From Craterostigma plantagineum (Eukaryota > Streptophyta > Magnoliopsida > Lamiales > Linderniaceae): 64,000 bases of DNA. The first letter of the stretch is position 1. Every line of letters starts with the position of its first letter. The notes under the pieces are model-generated. The model was not told the origin of the DNA. It saw only the letters and a list, made by a program, of their open reading frames with translations, and searched no databases. This document shows positions 44,687-54,812 of the stretch, piece after piece. The position numbers were made by a program, and so were the translations under genes. Location: NCBI GenBank assembly GCA_027422505.1, contig JAPQWV010001620.1, positions 1 to 64,000 on the forward strand, read 5' to 3'.

Positions 44687-47033
44687 TTGTAATTTTACTT
44701 TTGCTCCAAATATGCATTGTGCTTTTTAAGTAGTTTATTCCCCGTAGCCAAGTTTGCAGATTGTCGAATACTAATCTATTAGTTTATGACCTATTTGTCT
44801 ATGAATCATTATCGAAATTTCTATCTGTGTGTTAACGAAAGTTGTTATTTGCACCGTAGTCTTCCTATGTTGGGTATTATTCGCATCTTGAAATTCAATT
44901 AGTTTCGATCTTATACTAAATTTGTTTTGTATTCCACGTGATCAAGACTGCACATCAGTAATATATATATCAAGGCCAAACCAGGGTCGGGCAAGAAATC
45001 TCTCCCCGTCCCCGCAACACGGGGATAAAATACCGAGAATTACCCGTCCTATTCGGAGTGGGTGGCTGCGGGGACAAAGAATTCTTGCCCATTGACAAGT
45101 CTAAACTTGATGCACATGTCCTCATCCGTTCATTAAATTCATGGCACATGTAAAAGATATTTTGGGCACATGAATTAAATACTTCCTGACACGCTCGAAT
45201 ACTAGCAAGTATACTAGGTCGTGCAAGTAGTATAAAACGTACGTAAATCCGAGTATCGATCCACGACGATAGCTCGATTAGTTCTAAAATACAATTCTAA
45301 CTTATATAAATAATTATATATATATTTTTTCTTGAATTAAAAACACAAATAAGCAGCTATAAAACGATTACGAATAATAATTACGACAAACGTGATTAAA
45401 GCACATATTTCGGCACGGATTATTCTACGTCTTCATGCAATCGATTTTTATCTAATCAATACGATTTAAGTCAAGGTCAAAATTCCTAACATACGTGCTA
45501 CCCGCTCTCGCGTGTATAGCAACCCTATGTGAGAGTGAACCAATCAACAATATCCCTATATGACTGTAGTTACTCCGCATGCATTCGGTTTTATGAATTT
45601 TCCCGAATTTAGGCGCATTCAACGCCTAAAGTCTCGAAAACCACACGGACGAAACCGATTCCATCTCTGGTCGGTTTTATGTCGTGGTGTTCGACACTTT
45701 AATTCTAACCGGTCTAATCACCTCTCGGTCTCATAAACCAATCAACAAAACAAACATATGGCGATCAATCATATGTAGGCCATTAAGATCAGCGAAGAAC
45801 ACATAACTTATCACATACGATTAAATAAAGCACGATAACATTAATAAGGGTTCATAATCCGGCCTAATAAGGCCTTAACCACAAAAAGATTAAACACACA
45901 TATTAATTAATGACAACAACGAAGGTTCAACCAAACACATAAATAAAACAGTAAAAGGAAAACGCCCTCACAGTACTTTCGTCGAACAGGTGGTGGGTGA
46001 CCGAGAAGGAAGGTGCTTGGTCGTCAAGTCTCGCCCGTATATGCTTTGTCTGAGCTGCGTGCTTGAAAGGACGTGCGGCTTCAGCTGTGATATGTGAGCT
46101 CGGGAGGTGTCGGCCTTGAGAGCTGTATGGTTGAGGTGTGAGCTTCTAATGAATGAGAGGTGCCAGCTTAGTTTGGGTTAGCGTGACATGAGCTTGCAGC
46201 AGCTAGCTTCGTGGGTTGGTGATCTGCCTCTTACTTTGACAAAATGTGAGATAGGTTTTTGGATGTATTTCAGCCTTATAAGCGTGTATATGGCTCTGTG
46301 TAAATCCCTCCGATTGTTGAAGTATGGGGTTTTTATAGAGTTTAAAACTGCACAGACTTTCTATGTATGCAAATTTTGCCCGTTTCCTTTTTTCCACCTT
46401 GAGCTGCCTTATTCGTTTTTTGAGCCTTGCGCATGATAGCAATCTTCATAGGTTGGTTTCTCTCTTTTGTCATATATGGATGATGCCAAAACTTATTTAA
46501 TTGTTCTAACCCGTTAACTTCTTCTTGATGGTCCCCTCAATTTCAATAATATTATTTATAATTGCTCCACAAATGTTACTTGGCTTTTGGTGGGCTACAA
46601 GATCTTTTATCATTGGTGGCTTCCTTTTTGCTTTTGCAGCTCCTTTTATTGTTCATCTGATATCTGAAATACACGAAAAATTCATGCAACAAAAGATATC
46701 TCAGTATATTTTAGTATATATTGATCCAAAATACACTTTTATTGGGCATATAATTTATATAAAATCATAAGTTATCACTTCCCATGCTTATGTCAATAAA
46801 AAATTCATTATCAACAAGACAATAAGATGCAGAAACACTCGATTATGACGTAGACCCAACAATTTAATTCGCCCTCATTATGTCAAAGTGGGTGAAAGAG
46901 TTACTCACTCATTGAATATTATTTTCAAACAAGTATCAAGTTGGCTATAATGGGCACTATAGTACTCATCGATCAACTTAGCAGAGTCAGTGTAAAAAAT
47001 GCATACTCCAGGTAGTAATTACCTTTTAGCATC
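44687..47033. other. Repeat-like non-coding stretch
   Basis: About 45130-45960 begins CTGACACGCTCGAATACTAG and reads like a non-coding retroelement segment, but I cannot classify it and find no paired LTR. The 81-codon plus frame at 46525-46770 is hydrophobic and unrecognised. Confidence 0.35.
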
Positions 47034-47094
47034 GTGCTTTTCTTTTTGTCGATTAAATATGATGTACAACGCAGAGTGCTAACGTGTGTTACAG

Positions 47095-47718
47095 GTTTCG
47101 ACAACAACCAAATAAGGGCGCAATCAGATTATTTATTCAATATGTATTGGCCGGAAATGGTTGATGATTTCTTCATCAACTGTTTGCGCCGTGAAAATGA
47201 CCGTGGTAATTTCAAACTGGGCAAACGAAACAATCTACTCATCGGTGCCTTGCACGACATGATATTTAGGAGTTCCATTTAAGCTTCAGGACTGGGAGAA
47301 TCGAACAATGTATCAACTTCCTTATCAATAGATATCACACTTTCAAGAAAATAGTTGACGATCCCGCTACGGGCTATGACAAAGAAGCGAATGTCATTCA
47401 CGCACCACCTGAAAAATGGAATCAATGTATCGAGGTTCGTACTCAATCACAATTTATTACATATAAAAATTTATCCAACAAAATAGTTATACTGCATGTA
47501 GGAGGACTCGTTGGCGCAGGCGTACGTTTTCAAGGGTGAAAAATGTTGGGAAAGCATTGCAAAGATATTTAAGTTGCAATTCGTAGATGTGATAGATATT
47601 AGTAGTGACTCTGGTGCTACTAATCATTCGGATGGTAGCTGCGAGGTTACTTCTCTGCCCCCTGGATTCCCCGAGAAGCCGCCGAAGAAAAAAAATGAAT
47701 TTTGACGTGGATAGTCAG
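47095..47718 (+). pseudogene. Myb/SANT-like domain protein relic
   Basis: Segments match the plant Myb/SANT-like DNA-binding domain (Pfam Myb_DNA-bind_3): MVDDFFINCLRREND, then after a frame change INFLINRYHTFKKIVDDPATG and HAPPEKWNQCIE, then exon 2 (from 47502) EDSLAQAYVFKGEKCW. A 67-bp intron 47435-47501 with GT-AG splits it. A second frame change falls in the A-run near 47692. Such proteins are common in plants and partly derived from PIF/Harbinger ORF1; no transposase is nearby. The Tat element inserted about 180 bp downstream. Confidence 0.6.
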
Positions 47719-47896
47719 GTAAGTGACCGTGCGAGCTGTAATGAATAAGTTGGTAACCATAAAGCAATATCGATGTCGGTACCTAAGTTATGTGTGATGT
47801 GATATAATTCGGCTTGGTTGTGTTTGGTTAGTGTTAGTGTCTCCTTTAAGATATGTTGGTATTTCGACTATGTTCGATGCTTTTGCGGATTGGTTG

Positions 47897-48859
47897 TGAT
47901 GTGGACCGCGTAAAACGACTTCTTGGTGATGGCGGTTGGGCTTGTTGTTCCTTCGCTCGTTTTTACTCTGGCGCGGATTTGTCGCTCCTCGTCAGTTGTC
48001 TCCGTCGCACCTGGCACTCAAAAACTGGAAAATACGTCAGAAGGGGGCCGGGATGGGTGCCGGCGTATCCCCTCCGATGCTTAAGTCAGGAAAATGAGTG
48101 AGAGATGGGTAGTTGGTTCGTAAATCAGTTTTGTATAGTTTTGGATGCATACCTGAAAAGTGAATTAACTGTCGCTATTTATACTAACCTCGCGTCTTCA
48201 TTACCTTGACCCAGTCTCCACCCCGGCCCACGTTTTTTGCGGACCTCTTATTGAGAACGTGCCTTTCCTCCACGATCCCACGTTCTCTAAGCCTCGTTTT
48301 ACTCGTGCTTCACCTGTTCGGGCGAAGCCGTACTGTCTTCACGATCTCGTGTTCTCCATGCCTCATCCTGCTCGCGCTCCATCTGCTCGGACGAGGCTGT
48401 GCTTCCTCCACAATCTCAAGTTCTTCATGCCTCGTTCTGCTCGGGCGAAGCTGTGTTAGTCGGGCGTCGTCTCTTGGTCCTCTCCCTTACACTCGGCTTA
48501 TCATTCTCCTTCCCGATCAGATCCCCTCAGCGCTCGAGGAGTCACGGCCTGGCGTATCCTTACTTCTGTTTCCCCCTCCTCGATCGGCTCGTTCCCGCCA
48601 GAGATTCCTGCCTTGTCTCGTCCGCGGCTCTCCTCCTCTTGGAGCCCGATGATTCCTTCCTTTTCTTCGTCGGGAATGACCACCTCGACTTAGGGGCTCT
48701 TAATCGGGCTATCCCTATAAGTTCTCCTGGAGCCTTTTCTCTCGGATTATCCTCACCCTACCGGATTCTTCCCCCTGTTCCTTTCGCGCCTTATCGCTCG
48801 CGGGAGTTCTTTGTCAGCTAACGTTATTTTACCGTTGACTATAAAACCCGAGGGTAACA
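47897..48859 (-). repeat. 3' LTR of Tat element 2
   Basis: 963 bp, starting TGATGTGGACC and ending GAGGGTAACA on the plus strand. It adjoins the TSD on the left and the polypurine tract on the right. Confidence 0.95.
48840..48846 (+). promoter_or_regulatory. Plus-strand TATA box in the LTR, facing aORF-A
   Basis: TATAAAA lies 13 bp from the inner edge of the 3' LTR, oriented toward the antisense genes. The predicted start would be just inside the element and followed by the leader intron at 49321-49471. The copy in the other LTR (61185-61191) faces host flank. This is inference from motif and position. Confidence 0.45.
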
Positions 48860-48875
48860 ATAGTCCCCCCTAAAA
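48860..48875 (-). other. Polypurine tract of Tat element 2
   Basis: On the minus strand AGGGGGGACTAT directly precedes the 3' LTR. Confidence 0.75.
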
Positions 48876-49320
48876 TAGTCCAAAAAGAGTGTAGCGAGTA
48901 TTTGGACGTTAGTCATCGGTAAAATAACCGATCGGAAGGCCTTTTAGTCTTTCCTAGGACCTTCTCGGGTGTCTTAATGCCTCCTTCTTATCCTCTGATG
49001 TCCCCTGATCATGCCACGTCGCGATTTCTTTCGAGCGGGAAAATTGCCGCCCCATCAAATCACCATCAGATCCATCACGACACGTGGCTTTCATTAACAG
49101 GTTCGACGTCTCCTCCCTATTATTATATTTTATTTTATTTTTTACTTTATTTTCCTTATTCTTCGTGCTTTCTTCTCCTCTTTCACACACTTTAACCTCT
49201 TCGTCTTCTTCATTTCGCCTCCTCCCCTATTTCAGAGAAAACCTCCACACACCAGGTCTCTCACTCCGAACCGGCGTACTACCTGATCTTCGCAAATCGT
49301 CCGCTCCATCGTCGTTATCG

Positions 49321-49471
49321 GTGAGTCACTCTGCCCTCTTCTCGTAGCTCGTTGTTTTTGTCTTCCTTTTACTGTAATTTTCGCCCTCGTTCTAAGATTT
49401 CGTCTTCCCTATTCTTCACCGTTTTCTTCGGGGTTCGCGTTCTTAGCTGTTTTAGGGTTTTTTGATTCTAG
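49321..49471 (+). other. Predicted leader intron of aORF-A
   Basis: A donor GTGAGT at 49321 and an acceptor with a T-rich tract ending TTCTAG at 49471 bound a 151-bp interval. The ATG of aORF-A lies 19 bp after it. Plant genes commonly carry such leader introns. Confidence 0.45.
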
Positions 49472-49490
49472 GACTCTGTTCCCCTTTGCC

Positions 49491-51710
49491 ATGAGACGTC
49501 CTGCGTCTCCCTCTCTTCTCTCTTCATCGATTCCATTTTCCCCTTTAGATCGCCCAGAATCTCCGCCTTTTCCCTCACTTTTCGCTTCATTTCTCGACGC
49601 CATGGAAGCCCTAAACGATTATCCTGACCTGGATATTTTTCGCCCCCCCAAAATTGTAGGGTACCCGAGCGAGACAGCATATCTCCGAGCCTTAGCCGTT
49701 TGGACTTCACAAATGGAAGATCTCCGCGAGCGTATCAAACTCCCCTGGCACGAAGTAAACGTGTCTTCTCTTCGGGAATCCCATATTCCCATAATTGTGG
49801 ATCGGGCGGGTCTGACCCCCGATTATGAGGTGAGAATTCCTGGCCCTCGGGATGTGGTTAGCAGACCTCCTGACGGTTTTCATACCTTCTTCCTCGATCA
49901 GCTAGATATGGGACTTCGCCTCCCTCTACCCCGATTCCTAGTCGATCTTTGTAATTACTACCAAATTTCCCCGAGTCAACTCACTCCCAACTCGTATAGC
50001 TTACTCCTTTCATTAACCATGCTCGTTCGTTATTTTCGACTTCCTTTCTCTCTTTCTATCCTCCTGGCTTTCTTGAAAATTAACCAGAAAGAGCCTGGCA
50101 AGTTCTTCTTCTCCTCCATAGCTTCTCGGGAATTCCTACTCGGGAACCCTTCCTCTCATAAGGGGTGGATGAGGAAGTTCTTTTACGTTCGTTCTCCCAA
50201 CGGGAGTCCCGAGAACGACACTGTCAACTATTGGCCCAAGGCCATTTCCGTTTCTACTCCTCTTCCTCCCGCTCCCGATCTGGAAATTCAAAGATTCATG
50301 GAGATCCTCGGGGAACGGAGTTTCAGTGCTCCTGAGCTCGTCCAGGACGATCTTCTCTGCCACTTTGGTTATTGCTCCAAGGGTCTAGTGGTAGATGACT
50401 TAGGTACACTTTTTCGATTTTTTCCCTACCTTCCCCTTTTACATTTCTAACAGGGTTCTCTGTTCCTTTCTTAGCAGACTCACGCATGGATCTCGCCGAC
50501 TTACTCAAGATTTCACGTGAGATGAAAGAGGGCGGTTCTTCTCAGGCACCTCCATCAGCCTCAGTCGCTCGGGCTCTCAACAAGGGCAAGGCTAAAGTCT
50601 CTGCCGGCTCATCGGGCTCCCCTAAAGCAGCTCCAAAGAGGAAAGCGCCTGCGACTTCTAGCAAACCCTCGAGCAAAAAGGCCAAGGCTAGCTCTCGGGC
50701 CAGCGCGAGTGTGGGCGAGGGCTCTCCCGCTCCCACAGACTCACCCGAGCAGCCCGACTATTTTCACCGCCCCCGTGGGGCTCAATGTGTGGAGTATATG
50801 CGGGGCTTCCGCTCTGAAGCTAATCGCTCCCATCTTTCGGAGTTGCAACCTCGAGAATTCTTCCCGCTCTTCGCCCAACATATGGGCCAGGTATGAATTT
50901 CCTTTCCAGATTTTTTCGTTGCTTGGCGTACGTCTCTCTGTCGCTTTACCTACTTTTTCTTTTATCATCTGTTAGGGCTTCGCCTGTGCTGCCGAGGCGT
51001 TGGAAAGAATGATCTTTATGCACGAGGATTGCATCGAGCTTACCCAGACCGAGGCGAAGCTGAAAGAGGAGGTTGCTCGTCTAAAGGAGGAAATAAAGCT
51101 GAAGGAGGAGGAGCTGAAGAAACAGGCGAGAGATGTTCGGGCGGAGTCGGAGAAGGTGAGAAAGGATCTGCTCAGAGAGAGGACCGCTCGGGAAGAGGCC
51201 GAAACCAATTTCCGCGAGTTGGAAGAAAGCATCGACCGGGACTACCTGCCTCGCACCACGTACGGGAGGCAAGTCGTCGAGTACTTCCACCATGGCTTTT
51301 GGGGATGCGTCCACCAACTCAGGGTGGCGGGCATCGGCCAAAAGTGGAAGCTCGACTGGTTGGATGTTGACCGAGCCCTCGCTGAATGCCCTCCAGGGGG
51401 ATATCCGCCCGATCGCTTTGCTCGAGGAGGTGCTAGAGATGACATCCCGGAGGACGCGGTGGCCACTCCTTCAAGTGAAGAGACCGAGGAGACCGTCCGC
51501 TCCCCTGTTGAGAATCCCGAGAAGCCCACCGAAACGCCTGTGCTTGAAGTTGAGCACGAGATACCCGCGCCAGCAGGAGCAGAGGCTCGAGTTTCGGAAG
51601 AGAAAGAGCCGGCTCCTCGGGACGAATTGGTGGCTGCAGAGACCGAGTCGGTGGTGGTCGAAACAAGTGTCGGGGAGTTGAATCAGGCTGGTTCGGCCGC
51701 TCTCCCTTAA
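49491..51710 (+). CDS. Antisense aORF-A: Transposase_28-like domain plus coiled coil
   Basis: Three exons 49491-50403, 50478-50890 and 50976-51710 join with GT-AG introns (74 and 85 bp) and no frame break, giving 686 residues. Residues ~110-235 carry the 'putative gypsy type transposon' (Transposase_28) pattern: DQLDMGLRLPLPRFLVDLC, QLTPNSYSL, KGWMRKFFYV. Residues ~310-390 are Ser/Ala/Lys-rich and probably disordered; ~463-530 form a Glu/Lys coiled coil. VEYFHHGFWGCVHQLR follows, then an acidic Pro/Glu tail. It lies antisense to the retroelement between pol and the 3' LTR. No catalytic motif is evident, and its role is unknown. Its intact frame in a young element suggests selection. Confidence 0.8.
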
Positions 51711-52461
51711 AAATTTCTACCCGTGTGGACGAACTAACTCCTTTCCGTTTTTCTCTGTCTTTTTTCTGTATGAACACTCTGCTCTTTCTTTTTGTCTATG
51801 TATTTTCTTATTCTGACTCTACTATATTAGTTTAACAGTAACCTTTTTGTATCGCGTCTGATGTGGATTATTTTCCCTTTGCATTTTCTCGTGCATATGC
51901 AATCAATCGTGGTCGTGCCTTTTTCCTCTCTTTATACTTTACTACATATATTTTCTTCTTTTCCTTCGATCTTTGAACTATGCCTCCCGGATACAATCTT
52001 CGGGTACTCCCTTATCTCCTCGGGCCTCTTTTCGAACATTGCCCAACGGTCCTCTTCATCCCCGGACCTCGTGTTCCTTCATTTAAACTTTTGAATCTCC
52101 TTCAAGACCCCATCCTTATAACCATCCGGCTTATGCGGGCTTATCTTCCTTTCTTGCTCGGGTGTCTTAGTGACCGTTGTTCAACAGTCCTTTTATCCTT
52201 GCTCCTCGCACTCTTTCTTTTAAATTTCAAATTCCCCAAATTCCGCCTTTCATAACAGTCCGATCTTTGGGGGGCTTATCTCTTTATAAGGTCTACATTC
52301 ACTCCGGTGACCTCACCTCTCTTATCAAGTTTCCTTTGATTTATTTTCTCCGGGTTACCTTGCCTATTCCCAGGGGTTTTGCTTTCCCTTTCCTTGTTGG
52401 TTCATATTGTGCTTGTCTTGTCTATCTTTTGAACCTCTTACATCCTTTATCCAGTCTATTG
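51711..52461. other. Spacer between aORF-A and aORF-B
   Basis: T-rich sequence with imperfect repeats around CTCGGGC. A weak TTTATAAGG motif lies at about 52283. The plus frames here are open by composition; I see no recognisable protein. Confidence 0.45.
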
Positions 52462-53222
52462 ATGGATCTCAGAGCCACGCCTCCTCAGCTTGGGAGAAAC
52501 CCCCCTCCAAACCCCCATTCACGTCCTCTCTGGGATCTATGGGAGGAGGCAACAGGTTTTGTCTCCAACGTAAACGCGGATTTTCCGCATAGGGAGGGCC
52601 AGGTCTTCACGACCCCCCGGTCTCGAGCAACACCCTCCTTACGGGGATTTCGCCCAACCCCTCGATTCCTTTTGGAGGCCGATGGTGCTTCGTCCCGTCG
52701 ATTCATGGAGAGCTTCCTAGAGGCCGACGAGGCGCGACGTTTGGCGAGGTTTTCTGATTCGGATTTTTGGGATCGGTGGGCTTTAAGCGAGTGCCGAGTT
52801 AGTCATGTCGACTTCCACCTCTTAGTTTATCTCTTTCTTTATCCTTTCCTGACATCCTTTGTTAGTCTTATTCACTTTCTTGCGAGGGACTTCGGCGTTA
52901 TACTCAGCAACGGGCTTTACTTCAATACTATGAGGACGCTTGTGCTCGTTTGACAACCTTTCTGGGCGAGAAGGATCGACAAATTGCTGAATTGAAAGAA
53001 TCGCTGGCTAATTCTTACTCTGAAGACCGAAGTCCCTTCTCAAGACTTCGAGGGAGGTATCATCGAGTTCAATCCCCTATTCATATACGGCGTGCCCCCT
53101 CCCCGTGCTCGGGTGGGGTCTCAATGCTAGGACGCAAGAAGAGACCTCGAGACGAAGCGACCTTCACCTCCTCGGGGATCCGTCATCTAGGGGTGCCATC
53201 CGCTCGGAAGTTGAGACGATAG
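52462..53222 (+). CDS. Antisense aORF-B, short form lacking the N-terminal domain
   Basis: Exons 52462-52797 and 52887-53222 join through a GT-AG intron of 89 bp to give 223 residues. Exon 1 contains PRFLLEADGASSRRFMESFL, matching PHFLLEKDGESSLSFMMNFL in aORF-B of element 1. Exon 2 opens GLRRYTQQRALLQYYEDACA and a short coiled-coil stretch (LGEKDRQIAELKESLA), then a basic tail. The Transposase_28-like N-terminal domain seen in element 1's aORF-B is absent. Function is unknown. Confidence 0.65.
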
Positions 53223-53449
53223 GCATTCTGTTTTTCCTATGTTATTTCTTGTGTACTTTTCCGTATTCATGTTTAGCACTATCACTTTCATTATTAAGCA
53301 TAATGGCGGCGTCCCCGTGTGGGTTTTGCCTCAATACCAATCCATGATCACGTCCCTTTCGACAATTCTACTCGTTTCCCATCTTTTTCATGGGCTTTAC
53401 TCGCCCTCTCGAGAGATTGGGCCCTACTCCGGGATTTTCCTTCATGTCC

Positions 53450-54650
53450 ATTTGGCGATTTTATCCACCCTTTTGGGCGATCATGCCTCATCCGAGGACT
53501 TTTCTTCTTTCTCATTCGGCAATTTTATTCACCCTTTCGGGCGATCATGCCTCATCCGAGGACTTTTCTTCTTTCTCATTCGGCGATTTTATTCACCCTT
53601 TCGGGCGATCATGCCTCATCCGAGGACTTTTCTTCTTTCTCATTCGGCGATTTTATTCACCCTTTCGGGCGATCGTGCCTCATCCGAGGACTTTTCTTCT
53701 ATTCATTCGGCGATTTTATTCACCCTTTCGGGCGATCGTGCCTCATCTGAGGACTTTTCTTCTATTCATTCGGCGATTTTATTCACCCTTTCGGGCGAAC
53801 GTGCCTCATCCGAGGACTTTTCTTCTATTCATTCGGCGATTTTATTCTCCCTTTCGGGCGATCGTGCCTCATCTGAGGACTTTTCTTCTATTCATTCGGC
53901 GATTTTATTCACCCTTTCGGGCGATCGTGCCTCATCCGAGGACTTTTCTTCTTTCTCATTCGGCGATTTTATTCACCCTTTCGGGCGATCGTGCCTCATC
54001 CGAGGACTTTTCTTCTTTCTCATTCGGCGATTTTATTCACCCTTTCGGGCGATCGTGCCTCATCCGAGGACTTTTCTTCTTTCTCATTCGGCGATTTTAT
54101 TCACCCTTTCGGGGGATCGTGCCTCATCTGAGGACTTTTCTTCTTTCTCATTCGGCGATTTTATTCACCCTTTCGGGCGATCATGCCTCATCCGAGGACT
54201 TTTCTTCTTTCTCATTCGGCGATTTTATTCACCCTTTCGGGCGATCGTGCCTCATCTGAGGACTTTTCTTCTATTCATTCGGCGATTTTATTCACCCTTT
54301 CGGGCGATCGTGCCTCATCCGAGGACTTTTCTTCTATTCATTCGGCGATTTTATTCACCCTTTCGGGCGATCGTGCCTCATCTGAGGACTTTTCTTCTAT
54401 TCATTCGGCGATTTTATTTACCCTTTCGGGCGATCGTGCCTCATCCGAGGACTTTTCTTCTATTCATTCGGCGATTTTATTCTCCCTTTCAGGCGATCGT
54501 GCCTCATCTGAGGACTTTTCTTCTATTCATTCGGCGATTTTATTCACCCTTTCGGGCGATCGTGCCTCATCCGAGGACTTTTCTTCTATTCATTCGGCGA
54601 TTTTATTCACCCTTTCGGGTGATCGTGCCTCATCCGAGGACTTTTCTTCA
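53450..54650. repeat. 63/64-bp tandem array, about 19 copies
   Basis: Units containing CGGCGATTTTATTCACCC and GCCTCATCCGAGGAC repeat with a period of 63 bp (variant with CTATTCATT) or 64 bp (variant with CTTTCTCATT). Copies are very similar; ACCCTTTCGGGCGATC varies at one or two positions. The array lies between aORF-B and the end of pol. All three plus frames are open across it, which produces long spurious frames. Tandem arrays here are known in Tat/Ogre elements. Confidence 0.95.
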
Positions 54651-54812
54651 GTTTCACGTTCTCTTTCGGACATATATAACTTCATTAAAAACGTGAATGT
54701 TCGGAAATAAAGACAAACAGACTGCACTACTAAGACTCCTTAACCAAGAAAATATATAAAGCATATATATGATAAGCAACTTAGGGTAATACGGTGCGGT
54801 CCCGGGGACATC

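Noticed and set aside
46525..46770. Hydrophobic 81-codon plus frame
   Set aside because: AT-rich composition explains the hydrophobicity; no recognisable motif or promoter.
48206..48821. 148-, 140- and 66-codon plus frames in the left LTR, repeated at 60551-61166
   Set aside because: They are identical by virtue of being LTR sequence, have no family, and would run antisense through the LTR promoter region.
53450..54650. Possible CRISPR-like array
   Set aside because: The repeats are contiguous with no unique spacers, and the context is a plant retrotransposon.
53239..54696. A 485-codon plus-strand frame and overlapping frames of 289, 175 and 143 codons
   Set aside because: They exist only because the 63-bp repeat unit is a multiple of three and stop-free in all plus frames; the 64-bp units merely switch frames. 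No protein family is implied.
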